From Misgurnus anguillicaudatus (taxonomy: Eukaryota; Chordata; Actinopteri; Cypriniformes; Cobitidae), in contig NC_073354.2 of assembly GCF_027580225.2 (NCBI RefSeq), positions 8,532,001-8,596,000 on the forward strand: 64,000 nucleotides of DNA, written 5' to 3'. The translations under genes were made by a program, and so were the position numbers. The notes beneath the pieces were generated by a model. It saw only the letters and a list, made by a program, of their open reading frames with translations. It ran no database searches and was not told where the DNA came from. Below are positions 12,159 through 22,959 of this stretch, piece after piece (within the stretch, counting starts at the first letter, position 1; the number at the start of each line of letters is the position of its first letter).

Positions 12159-12637
12159 TGCTATTTTATAAAACGGTTAGTTCCAATCCTTGATTCTGAT
12201 TGGTCAATAGGTGTGTTTTATTTACGATAAAACACTGCTATGAACGCTTCACCCAACGGTTCTATTTAATATCACTGCGCCCTTAGCAACCCCCTTAGCA
12301 ACACATAAACATATGAGACAAAGTCTGAGAACAGTTTGTTGTTTTTATTTGAGCTTTCATGTTGTTGTTCGCAGTCAGGGACTATTTTTTCTAGCGGAAG
12401 GAATGCTTTTATTGATTTAACTTCATGAAAGTTGCACAAATTTTTTTTTTACTTTAATATTGTGTGGTAACCGTTTTATAAAAGCAATAAGGTACTCGAG
12501 GCAAGTGCTGTATCGTGAATAAGTAACGGCTGAAGGGGTTGCAGGCACTCCACTTCGCTGCGTGCCTAACAACACCCTTCAGCCGTTACTTATTCACGAT
12601 ACAGCACAGCCTCTCGTACCTTATTGCTTACATAGCA
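12159..12637. mobile_element. Hairpin-tailed MITE, copy 1
   Basis: Inverted pair ttataaaacggttag (12164) / gtaaccgttttataa (12467) is followed immediately by a long hairpin at 12483-12627. That hairpin has about 55-bp arms around an inner loop with aggcactccacttcgctgcg. It shares gattctgattggtcaa and cactgcgcc motifs with copy 2. Confidence 0.7.
12483..12627. repeat. Hairpin of MITE copy 1
   Basis: The left arm gcaataaggtac...gtaacggctgaaggg and right arm cccttcagccgttac...gtaccttattgc are near-perfect inverse copies. The loop contains aggcac...gtgcct, which pairs further. Confidence 0.9.
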
Positions 12638-12692
12638 ACATTAGACACTAACTAGGGTTTAAAAATGGGATCAGAAAGAACGTGACCTTTAA

Positions 12693-12958
12693 TTATAAAA
12701 CTCTAAATCTCCTCCCTTCCTCTTAACAATCTCTCTTTACTTCCGGTCATATGGTATGGCAGATGTTCGCAGAGATTAGCAATTGACAACATGACCCAAC
12801 TTCAAACGATCCAATCAGTTCTCGATGGACGAATTCAAGCCCTACCTTTTATTAATTTCAGAAGCTGTTTCACTTGGATATACATCACCACGGAGAAAAT
12901 AAGACAATTGCTACTTTTGACTTTAATATGCTTTAAGACAAACCATGTGCAAATTCAT
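12693..12958. other. Intron 3 stretch between two MITEs
   Basis: About 270 bp with no recognised coding or repeat structure. It reads like part of a dispersed repeat (acttccggtcatatggtatg), but there is no second copy in this window. Confidence 0.3.
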
Positions 12959-13645
12959 CATTATAAAAATGGCCCAGTCTGATCCTTCATTCTGATTTGT
13001 TGAAATGCGTTCTAAGCCGTGATAAAATACCCGGTAACCCCACCGTTCAGACTGCATTACATAAGTGTCACTGCGCCACTGTTGCTACGTACTGATTTAT
13101 GAAAATAAACTTTAATCATATTTTAAATTTTTCTACAATTGCACAATTAATGCCGACATCCAGATAAATATTGTTGAGTCATCTCGTCAAGAGAAAACGT
13201 TCCCTGAGGAATTTCTACTTCAAATCCATATTTCCGTTATTATCCATATTTGATCATGACTTCAACAGTTGCACAATATAAATGTTAAAGTATAATTTAG
13301 ATGAATGTTGATTTATAAAAATAAACACCACAGTCTTTAATCATATTTTCATTGTGTCTTTGCTGCGTTTATGTTGGTTGGGAACTGCACTTTGTTTCAG
13401 TCACACTTGATTCTGAGGAACTACTTTGTTTGGTGGAAGAGTAATATTTGTACTAATATAATTACAACTTATTTTTATTTTATTTTATGAAATCCTGCTA
13501 TGCATATGATGTACCCGTTTTATAAAAGTAATAAGCCCCGCGAAACAGTGTGTTACAGTGCATTTTATAACAGCTTCCGCGTCGTGCCTAAAACCCACTG
13601 TAACCCACTGCTTTTTGGGGCTTATTGCTTTAATCAACACCATTG
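12959..13645. mobile_element. Hairpin-tailed MITE, copy 2
   Basis: Same organisation as copy 1: ccttcattctgatttgttga and gtcactgcgcc in the body, then cccgttttataaaagtaata and a terminal hairpin (13522-13640) with stem aataagcccc / ggggcttatt and loop cttccgcgtcgtgcct. Confidence 0.6.
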
Positions 13646-14115
13646 CTGAGTATTTTTTTTTTGCGTATAATTATACACTTTCCCATGGTTTGAAATCACC
13701 ATAGTTTCCTGCATCACAATCATGTAACCTATCACATCATCACAGTTAACCGAGTGGATCAGCAGTTAAATTACGGATGTTATGTATGTACTTCTGCTTC
13801 TGTGATGCTCACACATGATGCAGTGTAAATGCTCAAATCTGTTAACATAAGCACTAAAAAAAATAGTACTACAATTGTGCAATTCATGTATGCATTGTGA
13901 AACCATCAGTTATGTGTCTAAAACAGTCGAATGTAGCATCTCTGTGTTTACGGAGGAAAAAAAATTATCAGGGGAAGCATTGGCTTCGTGTGGATGTGGC
14001 CTTAGCCTCCACTTTCCTCCACATCACTGCATTCGTGTGTGTGTCGTTGAAAGCCCTGTGAAAGACTGTAACTTGACCCTGTTATCTACTGTAGATTAAA
14101 GAGAGAGAAACAGGG

Positions 14116-14146
<31 letters not shown>

Positions 14147-14833
14147 ACACACAAAAAAAGAGTAACTGTATTGTGTTTTTCCCCACGGGGCGTTGTGTCC
14201 CTAACAGAAATGAAAAGAGACCGTAGCTTAGCTTCTTTTCCCTTTGTCTCGTGTTTTCTTTTATTTGGGTCAGCTCTTCATCTGTGCTGAAGTGTCACTG
14301 TGCCCGGCAGCATTGTGAATCTGTGAGCGAATGTGTTTAACATATCACACTTATTGCTTTAACCTGCATAAATATAATGATGTGTTTAGGGTGGAGAGGG
14401 AGCAGCCTCAGGTCTTTGCTATTGACGGGTTACAGTAAGGAATCATGGGAATCTTTTTTGTCACTGTTTTATTTCTGTTGATGCACAAAAGGCTGATGCA
14501 CTCAGATAAAACAGACTTTATCATAGTGCTTATGAAATGATGTTTTTATTGACAGTAAGCAAAGCTATGCACTGACAATGAACTTACGTAAATACAGAAA
14601 GTTCAGTATAAGTTCAGAAAAACTTTTTTTATAGTTCTGCAGGAAAAAAACAATAAACTTTAGAGCATAAACACCAACATAAGAAATATAGATGTACGCA
14701 TAAGAAAACAATATATTAATGTGTTAATTGCATTATAGAAATATACATTTATTACAAATATATGTTGTTTGTGTATTTGCATTAAAGCATAAAACGGAGA
14801 ATATTCATGCAGTGTTTAATGTTTTCCACTCAG
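13646..14833 (+). other. End of intron 3, including a (GT)n tract
   Basis: Mostly unique-looking intron. A (GT)n microsatellite lies at 14115-14141. The last 15 bases give the exon 4 acceptor. Confidence 0.6.
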
Positions 14834-15076
14834 GTTTTCCAGATCGCATATGTGATCCTTAAAGCAGCAAACTCACCTCGTCCTGGAAACTGGGTTCTAG
14901 AGCGTTCTCTGGACGGTGAAACATACACGCCGTGGCAATATTACGCCATAACAGACACCGAGTGCATCACACGCTTTAACATCATGCCCAGAAGAGGTCC
15001 TCCATCTTATGCACGTGACGATGAGGTCATCTGTACTTCCTACTACTCTAAAATTCATCCGCTGGAAAACGGCGAG
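14834..15076 (+). CDS. lama2: lama2 exon 4: laminin N-terminal (LN) domain, central part
   Basis: 243 bp, phase 0 to 0, 81 codons. It starts after a ttttccactcag acceptor and ends GGC GAG before gtaaga. It encodes VFQIAYVILKAANSPRPGNW, then LERSLDGE, PWQYYAITDTEC, RRGPPSYARDDEVICTSYYS and KIHPLENGE. This is the core of the laminin LN globule, which mediates the ternary LN-LN contacts that polymerise laminin. The KAANSPRPGNW and DDEVICTS motifs are near-invariant in alpha-1/alpha-2 chains. The KIHPLENGE ending favours alpha-2. An ATG further upstream in the same frame (14807) is intronic: the reading continues through the acceptor only by chance. Confidence 0.95.
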
Positions 15077-15817
15077 GTAAGAAACACCTTAAGCAAAAGC
15101 TCAGATAACAGTAAGAAGCTTTCTCTTACCCCTATGAATAAAACCATTTGTGTATGCAGTTGTGAACTGTACTGTAAAAGGCACTTAAGTATTTTACTTT
15201 CTACTTTTATTCAAGTAAAGATAAAAACACACAGTTTTAATGCTATCCACCTGTTTCTTGATGTAAATGTGGGCGCCTCCATATTTGAGCTTTCCGGTTT
15301 ATGAGCTTTCCAAATCACTGGTTTGGTACACACACGATCCGGTTTTGACAGAAGTACAACCCCATTTAAAAAAATGGTAAATAACCAAATTACATCAAAT
15401 CTGTGAAGTTTGAACAAAACAAAACTGAATAAAAGTTTGCAGGAGCTGAACTGTCCATGTCCATCGAGCAAAGGGGGGGGGGGGGGTGTAATTGCTAGTT
15501 TTGATTATTTTGGGGTTACCTCGTCCCACCACCCCTCAGACACTACTAGGGCTGCTCGGTTATGTGCAAAATCTTAATCATAATTATTTAGGTAAAGATC
15601 ATATTTTTACGATTATTCAGTGACTTTGAAAACATGCATTTATTTCATTTTTTATTAAGTTAGTGTTGCAATAGGCTACATGTGTCAAAGCACATGTTTT
15701 TTATGTCCTAAACGGTAATGCTGTTGTTCTGAGGTCGTATATATGTCAGGTGATATATCAACATGGTGAATGTAGTATGTCCAAATTCATTCATCCTATC
15801 AATATTCATACTATATA
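15077..15817 (+). other. Start of intron 4
   Basis: The donor gtaaga is followed by intron sequence. A run of G lies at 15473-15486. 15548-15640 (tagggctgctcggttatgtg, then aatcataattattt) looks like a worn hAT end related to 36421-36950. Confidence 0.5.
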
Positions 15818-15823
15818 CACTTA

Positions 15824-17443
15824 CAGTTGTGTTCAAAATTATTCAACCCCAACTGAAATTGATTGTTTTGGCCGGTTTGACATTGATTTTGATCATTCAG
15901 TCATCCTGCTTACAATTACATCAAAGAGGCATGTGTAGGTCAGACAAATATAACATAACATTTATAATGAAATAACCACAAATGTCTTTTCTGTGCTCAC
16001 ATCATTATCAGTTTTATTCAACCCCCAAGTGACATTCAATCTTAGTACTTAGTACAACATCCTTTTACAGTTAAAACAGCTTTTAAACGTGAAGCATAGC
16101 TTGACACAAGTGTCTTGCAGCGATCTACGGGTATCTTCGCCCATTCATCATGGGCAAAAGCCTCCAGTTCAGTCACATTCTTAGGCTTGCGCACTGCAAC
16201 TGCTTTCTTTAAGTCCCACCAGAGGTTCTTAATCGGATTTAAGTCTGGTGACTGCGATGGCCACTTCAAAATGTTCCAGCCTTTTTTCTGCAACCATGCT
16301 CTAGTGGATTTGGAGGTATGCTTGGGATCCTTGTCCTGTTGAAAGGTCCAACGTCTCCCAAGCCTCAGGTTTGTGACGGACTGCAACACATTGTCATTCA
16401 ATATCTCCTGGTACTGAAGAGAATTCATGGTACCTTGCACACGCTGAAGTTTCCCTGTACCTGCAGAAGCAAAACAGCCCCAAAGCATGATTGACCCCCC
16501 CACCATGCTTCACAGTAGGCAAGGTGTTCGTTTCGTCATAGGCCTTGTTTTTCCGCCGCCAAACATAGTGTTAATCCATGGGCCCAAACAGTTCTAATTT
16601 TGTTTCATCAGTCCACAGAACACTATCCCAAAACTTCTGTGGTTTGTCCACATGACTTTTGGCATACTGCAGTCGACTCTTCTTATTCTTTGGAGACAGC
16701 AAGGGGGTGCGCCTGGGAGTTCTGGCATGGAGGCCTTCAGTACGCAGGGTGCGCCGTATTGTCTGAGCAGAAACTTCAGTACCCACATCTGACAAATCTT
16801 TTCTCAGTTCCTCAGCAGTCACACGGGGACTTTTTTCCACTCTACGCTTCAGATAGCGCACAGCAGTCGCAGTTAGCATCTTTTTTCTGCCACGACCAGG
16901 AAGCGTTTCAACAGTGCCCTTTGCCTTGAATTTGCGAATGATGCTTCCTATGGTGTCTCTTGGTATGTTTAACATCTTTGCAATCTTCTTATAGCCATTG
17001 CCCTTCCTGTGAAGATTAATCACCTCTTCTCTTGTCTTCCTGGACCATTCTTTTGACTTCACCATGTTTGTAACCACACCAGTAAATGTTTAGAAGGAGT
17101 TGAGTATCACATTCATTTTAAAGCTGCTTAATTGGTGCTTATTAGGCTTTATTGCTGTTCCCTGACATCCACGGGTGTTTTCAATACCTGATTGAAAACA
17201 CTTCAATGAACCTCTGTTCTTCAGAGTGGTAGTTCTTTAAGGGGTTGAATAATTGTGTCAATGAAGAATTCACAAAAGAAACATTTACTACTATATTACA
17301 AAACCAATTGATGTCATTTTAGTTGCATATGGTTCTTTAAGAAGTCATTGTAGGATTTCATTCTGAATACAATTACAAATGTACACTAAATTCCCTAAAA
17401 CCCTTAACAGCATTGGGGGGTTGAATAATTTTGAACACAACTG
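15824..17443 (-). mobile_element. Tc1/mariner element A, full length
   Basis: 1,620 bp with inverted ends cagttgtgttcaaaattatt / aataattttgaacacaactg and TA on both sides (15822-15823, 17444-17445). Both termini are complete. The transposase is on the minus strand and is disabled. Confidence 0.93.
16042..17077 (-). pseudogene. Tc1-type transposase of element A, disabled
   Basis: The minus-strand frame from 17077 begins MVTNMVKSKEWSRKTREEV and carries two helix-turn-helix units (NGYKKIAKMLNIPRDTIGSI; VSAQTIRRTLRTEGLHARTP) with the linker GRGRKK. The catalytic domain has WTDETKLELFG (first Asp) and WTFQQDKDPKHTSK (second Asp). Three lesions are visible. A TAA stop follows GPMD (16571-16573). 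A 7-G run near 16496-16502 shifts the frame relative to the usual HGGGS reading. In SPDLNPIKNLWWDL the catalytic Glu expected in PIENLW is Lys (AAG). The C-terminus to TKY is otherwise complete. Confidence 0.92.
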
Positions 17444-17580
17444 TACCTTATTAGGAACACCTGTTCAATTTTTCATTAATGCAATTATCTAATCAACCAA
17501 TCACATGGCAGTTGCTTCAATGCATTTAGGGGTGTGTTCCTGGTCAAGACAATCTCCTGAACCCCAAACTGAATGTCAGA

Positions 17581-19620
17581 ATGGGAAAGAAACGTGATTT
17601 AAGCAATTTTGAGCATGGCATGGTTGTTGGTGCCAGACGGGCCGGTCTGAGTATTTCACAATCTGCTCAGTTACTGGGATTTTCACGCACAACCATTTCT
17701 AGGGTTTACATCCAGTATGCGGCAGTCCTGTGGGCGAAAATGCTAGATGCTAGATGCTTTTTGATGCTAGAGGTCAGAGGAGAATGAGCCGACTGATTCA
17801 AGCTAATAGAAGAGCAACTTTGACTGAAATAACCACTCTTTACAACCGAGGTATGCAGCAAAGCATTTGTGAAGCCACAACACGCACAACCTTGAGGCGA
17901 ATGGGCTATAACAGAAGAAGACCCCACCGGGTACCACTCATCTCCACTACAAATAGCAAAAAGAGGCTACAATTTGCACAAGCTTACCAAAATTGGACAG
18001 TTGAAGACTGGAAAAATGTTGCCTGGTCTGATAAGTCTCGATTTCTGTTGAGTCATTCAGATGGTAGAGTCAGAATTTGTCGTTAACAGAATGAGAACAT
18101 GGATCCATCATGCCTTGTTACCACTGTGCAGGCTGGTGGTGTAATGGTGTGTGGGATGTTTTCTTGGCTCACTTTAGGCCCCTTAGTGCCAATTCGGCAT
18201 CGTTTAAATGCCACAGTCTACCTGAGCATTGTTTCTGACCATCTCCATCCCTTTATGACCACCATGTACTCATCCTCTGATGGCTACTTCCAGCAGGATA
18301 ATGCACCATGTCACAAAGCTCGAATCATTTCAAATTGGTTTCTTGAACATGGCAATGAGTTCACTGTACTAGGGTTGTGCCGATAGACGATAGTATCGTG
18401 TATCGACGATCTTCAGACATATCGCCAATGGCAGGCTTTCATGGCGATAGTCAAGACGATAGTTGGAGAATGGTTGTTATTATTATCATCATAATTTTAT
18501 ATTAACACCGACAATGCATGCTGTTCCTCACATGAGGGTTTGTGGGCTTCACTTTACGCGGAGAGCTTGTAAAGAGAGAATTCCTTCTCGCACGTACCTG
18601 CACTTAATGCGCGCGTCTTGGTCTCCTTCTACCACTAAATCCAGCGCGCCGCGTCATGAGCAGCTGCGCTTCTCTCTGTCTCACGTTCACGCGCTCTCGC
18701 CTCTGTCCGCAGTCTAAACATAAACTAAATTAGTAATCCTTATTTGTTCAGTTTAATGCGTTTCATGCGAGCTGAGGCAAACTTTACTTTTTGTTTAAAA
18801 TATGACCCGCTGCATATTGGCGTATCTCTCTCTCACTCTCGTGTACGTGCAGAGAGCTGCGGTCTGTCCGAAGTCAGATCACTAGGTATTAATCCTGTTT
18901 ATGATATGCACTTCAATGATTTGTAGCAACACGTCCCTCGTGTTTAATATATGATTGTGTTTAAAATATGATCGCGTTCCGCCGGACCAATGCGTTTAAA
19001 AAGGCACCTCATGAGAGCACCACTGCTTGACACGTGTAGTCTTCTGCAACAGCACTAAATAAATGCATTGAATTGTTTGTATGTGCGCGCACGTGTGTGT
19101 GCGTGTGCAGATGCATGTTTTTACAGTTATTAAGTAATCATGATAGGGTTTTAATGACGCGCTCGCATTAATGGCATCAGTTTTAAGAAGGTTGCGGTCA
19201 TGACGGTGTTACAGTCTTGTTTTTTTTTGTCCACCCATCAAGTGACTTGTTATAATGAGTAAAAATTAACAAATAAAAAAAAGAGTAAACTACTGCCACG
19301 CCCCCCGATAATATCGTGTATCGCCGATCTCACAGGCTGACGATAGGACGATCTGAAAATAGGGCATATCGCCCAACACTACACTGTACTAAAATGGCCC
19401 CCACAGTCACCAGATCTCAACCCAATAGAGCATCTTTGGGATGTGGTGGAACGGGAGCTTCGTGCTCTGGATGTGCATCCCACAAATCTCCATCAACTGC
19501 AAGATGCTATCCTATCAATATGGGCCAACATTTCTAAAGAATGCTTTCAGCACCTTGTTGAATCAATGCCACGTAAAATTAAGGCAGTTCTGAAGGTGAA
19601 AGGGGGTCAAACACAGTATT
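17581..19620 (+). pseudogene. Tc1-type transposase of element B, disrupted
   Basis: Plus-strand remnant starting MGKKRDLSNFEHGMVVGARR, an HTH region (LSISQSAQLLGFSRTTISRV), then a deletion/frameshift near 17700-17760. The frame resumes at DARGQRRMSRLIQANRRATL and runs to WSDKSRFLL (first Asp). A stop after VRICR follows, then GYFQQDNAPCHKARI (second Asp). At 18370 a 1,012-bp hAT insertion breaks the gene. After it, 19390 onward gives [19 protein letters not shown] with an intact catalytic Glu and a C-terminus ending near 19620. Confidence 0.9.
18370..19381. mobile_element. Non-autonomous hAT inside the Tc1 B transposase
   Basis: Ends tagggttgtgccgatag and ggcatatcgcccaacacta with an exact 8-bp duplication cactgtac (18362-18369 and 19382-19389). 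Internal sequence is GC-richer near 18540-18720; no transposase frame. Confidence 0.9.
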
Positions 19621-20134
19621 AGTATGGTGTTCCTAATAATCCTTTAGGTGAGTGTAGTACCTACTGTTGTAACAGTCGATGAGTTGGTACTTCATCTAAT
19701 TCAGTACCTACCGTCACAGTATGCGATTTTTGATGCAGCCATAGTGTTGTAAGCTACGTCTGTTGTTGTTGTTTAGCGACCTGTAGTAGCGAAAAAAATT
19801 ACATATATTGTGCCTTCAAATCTAAATGTAAAAAATAATCATCATAGCAATTTTCCATAGTGCTACTACTTTTTTATTTATTATAAGTTTGTGGTGTATG
19901 GAATCTTAACAAAGGTGGTCACAACAAACTGTTGACAAAGAGATGTGTAAAGATTCTCTAAAACAATCTGTTTTTGTGTTCCCCACAAGTATACAGCATA
20001 CTGTACAGGTTTGATAAGGAAATAATTAAGAGATTTTCAAGATTTTTGGGTGAACTGATGTGATCCGTGTTTCCTTGTTTATAGCGGTGAGACTCCACAC
20101 TGTTGCTATGGTGACCATTTGGATGTGACTCTTG

Positions 20135-20172
<38 letters not shown>

Positions 20173-20527
20173 CCTAGGAACCCCCCATACACAGACAAAC
20201 ACGCACACACATTAATTTATGTGATTCACTTTACTATTTAAAGACAGTTATCTTCAGAGTGTTTATGTGGTTACCGAGGGTTGTGAGGAGTAAAGGCACT
20301 CAAGAAGACTTTTCAAGTCTCTCTAAAAGTTACTTTACTTGTAATTGTAAATGAGATGAAATGGACATCATAAACATTTACAACCCAAACACACAAACTC
20401 TCTCATTTAGAGCCACTTAACAGCAAACCACACACACTGATTTACACAGATATATCAGATGTCCATCAGACATCATTTACACTAATACAGCGAAATGAGA
20501 TGAATTTCACAGACAGTAGCTGTGTTA

Positions 20528-20528
<1 letters not shown>

Positions 20529-20610
<82 letters not shown>
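20529..20610. repeat. (TG)n microsatellite
   Basis: About 41 uninterrupted TG units. Confidence 0.97.
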
Positions 20611-20612
<2 letters not shown>

Positions 20613-20853
20613 ATCATAGGACTTCACTGAACTATGCTGCCTGTGTGTTTGTGTGTTAATGATGGAGGTGGGCAGCAGGGGGATCAGAGCTCAAATGTCA
20701 GTCGGTCTCTTTTAAAAACACAGTTCAAACTGACACAACACTAATTATCACACATCATTAACCCAGAGAAAACTGACCTGTACAACTCAAACTCACACAC
20801 ATGATGTTTAGAGCATTCATCCTGTTGAAACTAGAGCTGACAATATATTACTC

Positions 20854-20858
<5 letters not shown>

Positions 20859-20911
<53 letters not shown>

Positions 20912-20926
20912 TGTGTGTGTGTGTGT
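20859..20926. repeat. (TG)n microsatellite
   Basis: Near-pure TG run with one GA interruption. It adjoins the dispersed repeat at 20931-21186. Confidence 0.97.
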
Positions 20927-20930
20927 ACCT

Positions 20931-21186
20931 GGTAATTATCACAATGTGGGGACCAATTGTCCCCACAAATATAGGAATACCAGTATTTTTGTGGCCTTGT
21001 GGGGACATTTTGAGGTCCCGACGAGGGAACAAGCTTATAAATCAAACAGAATGATGTTTTTTGAACATCTAAGGTACAAGAAAGTTTTCTGTGATGGTTT
21101 GGGTTAGGCGAATAGAATGTACAGTTTGTATGGTACAAAAACCATTACGTCTATGGAATGTCCCCACAAAACATGGAAACCAGAAT
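20931..21186. repeat. Dispersed repeat containing 'tgtggggacattttgaggtc', bounded by (GT)n
   Basis: Contains caatgtggggaccaattgtc, ttgtggggacattttgaggt and tggaatgtccccacaaaaca, and is bracketed by (GT)n tracts (20859-20926 and 21189-21212). A diverged copy in the opposite orientation lies at 34456-34720, also next to an (AC)n run. Non-coding; class not determined. Confidence 0.65.
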
Positions 21187-21363
21187 ATGTGTGTGTGTGT
21201 GTGTGTGTGTGTTCAGCATTAATTATTTTACATTATTCATTATTCACAATGGTTTGTGCGCCTAGCGCACAGTCTAAAAGAGTTGTACCTATTCTCGTAA
21301 TGAGTAATGGGTGTGTTTTGGCTGTGACATGCAATAAACTAATTATAGTCTCATCCCCTTTAA

Positions 21364-21708
21364 CTCTTTCCCTGCCAGCATTTTTTAAAAAGTCATCCTA
21401 CCATTAGTTCTCTTTTATCACCTCTCAAATATGGAAAGGTTTCTTTAAAAACACCACATTTTGAGCAAAAATCTGAGACAATTCCATTTTTGTGAAGAAC
21501 TTTTAATAGAGATCAGATGCAGAGCGATCTTTAAAACATACACAGAGTTCTTTCTCTTTCACGTGAGGCGTTACTTCCGGGTTGTATAAGTTGTGGAAGT
21601 GCGGCACCTGGTGAAAAGCGGTATTGCGTAAAGCCGGATATTCTCGTCATTGGCAGGGAAACGTTTTCTCTTAATTGAAGAGTTATCTCGTCAATGGCGG
21701 GGAAAGGG
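21364..21708. mobile_element. TTAA-flanked MITE (ctctttccctgccagc)
   Basis: 345 bp with inverted ends ctctttccctgcca / tggcggggaaaggg and TTAA at 21360-21363 and 21709-21712. A second partial copy lies at 8490. Confidence 0.75.
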
Positions 21709-21721
21709 TTAAAAGCTAGTG

Positions 21722-22588
21722 GTGTTCACGCCATGCCGATTCACTGTGTTCATGGAGAAGTTTGTAAACTGAAAAAATAAGCAGTGGAAGAAGACCCCCA
21801 GTTTAAGATTAATGTTTTAAAAATGTTTTGTTTTCATTTCTAATGAAACCTTTAAAAGTCGTTTTCTTTCATGGAAGTAAAAATAGGCTTTTAATAGCTG
21901 TCAATGTATGGATAGCCTACATGATCAGTCTAATCTCAAAGAATAATTTACAAATATGTAAGAAAAAGTTATTACTCTTAAAATACTTTATTTGTAACAA
22001 AGAAGAGATAAAGAATTTACAAACGTGTGAAAGCCGAAACGTTTCAGCACTCGGACAGCGCCGTGAGTGCTTTGAAAAGCATTTCTCAAAAACGGTTGAC
22101 ATCTCATTATATCCACAGGTACAAAGTCATCATATACAATAAATCCGTAGGGTAGCATTTAAGAAAAAAAAAAAAAGATGCAATATTCAATTCAAACATT
22201 CAATTACTTACCAGGCTACAGGTGAAGTAGCTCTTCTGCCAGCTGATCTCAGCTTCACGCCTTCTAAAGTCCTGCAATCTGTCCTCATTTATGTCTAAGA
22301 GACTCAATAATAATCTTTTACATGTTATTCCTTTAATTTTTATATTTAAAATGTTTGTGTGCTGTCCATGTGTGTAATAAGTAACCACACGTTGTTGTCC
22401 TGTTTATACAACAATGCACCTGAACACACATCGTTTTCAGACAAGAACGCCCATGGGCACAGAAATGGGCACAAATGCATTTGATATTTAAACAACATGG
22501 AGCTAAATGTGAAAATGATAATTACGCCAGGCTCAAACTAGCAAAAAACACTTGCATCGCGCATTGCACGGGGTGTATGATAGGACCC
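21722..22588. mobile_element. Inverted partial copy of the 58490-59688 element
   Basis: On the reverse strand it aligns with 58490-59450: the terminus gggtcctatcatacacccc, aattatcattttcacattta, tttattgtatatgatgactt and gtaaactgaaaaa all recur in order. The far end is missing, so this copy is truncated at its left side. Confidence 0.7.
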
Positions 22589-22640
22589 ATTATGTCTAAA
22601 CACCTTGTAAAAGTGGATTTTGCATAATAGGTGCCCTTTA
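22589..22640. repeat. Terminal fragment ending ttttgcataataggtgccct
   Basis: Matches the right end of the element at 33115-33785 (gcataatatgtgcccta) and is followed by TTAA. Fragment only. Confidence 0.5.
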
Positions 22641-22679
22641 AACTATTGCTGCTTTAGTTTGCAGTTAGATTTGCGATTT

Positions 22680-22955
22680 GCTTTAGGATGTCATTTTATA
22701 TAGTGTTTTTGTCTATTTTTAAACCATGGTCACTTAGAGTTAGGTTTATTATTGGGGTTTGGGTTAGGATGTCATTTTATGTAACAAAAAGTTGCTTTAT
22801 CCCCAAAACCAAGCAACTATGGTAAAAAACAGAAAAAAAGATAAACCAATACATAAAACAACAAGAAAAGATGCATGCGCCGTAATAAGTGAACAGGAAG
22901 AACTAGCGTATCACATGTATGCAAAATTTTTGGCGTATGTATTGCACAACTTTCA
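22680..22955. repeat. Partial copy of the repeat that flanks 37560-39100
   Basis: Contains gtttgggttaggatgtcatt, aaaccaagcaactatgg and ttggcgtatgtattgca. These correspond, in inverse, to pieces at 38340-38400 and 38870-39090. Class not determined. Confidence 0.45.
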
Positions 22956-22959
22956 CACT

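Larger units (their letters stand above)
11506..12688. mobile_element. TTAA-flanked element carrying two nested insertions
   Basis: TTAA at 11502-11505 and 12689-12692 brackets a unit starting aggtctggttctttctgtg and ending atcagaaagaacgtgacct. A retroposon tail (about 11898-12142) and a hairpin-tailed element (about 12159-12637) interrupt it. Confidence 0.6.
15818..19654 (+). mobile_element. Tc1/mariner element B, interrupted by Tc1 element A and by a hAT
   Basis: Outer inverted ends are cactta|ccttattaggaacacc on the left, split by element A, and ggtgttcctaataatccttt...gagtg on the right, with TA at 15816-15817 and 19655-19656. The transposase runs on the + strand (17581-19620). Element A entered a TA inside the left terminal repeat; a hAT entered the catalytic part. 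Confidence 0.88.
19657..20930 (+). other. Intron 4 stretch with dinucleotide tracts
   Basis: Intronic sequence with no recognised gene. It holds (AC)n at 20139-20170, (TG)n at 20529-20610 and (TG)n at 20859-20926. Confidence 0.7.

Noticed and set aside
14395..14460. Possible exon 3 of lama2 (reads AIDG before a gtaag-like motif)
   Set aside because: The expected neighbours (HPIT before and WWQSP after) are absent and the donor is inside cagtaagg without a matching acceptor or 113-bp length.
14807..14833. Start codon upstream of exon 4
   Set aside because: It is in the intron next to the polypyrimidine tract; LN domain homology begins at the acceptor.
20817..21138. Open frames of alternating Thr-His or Val-Cys
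   Set aside because: They are translations of (TG)n microsatellites; the same applies to frames at 49269-49741.
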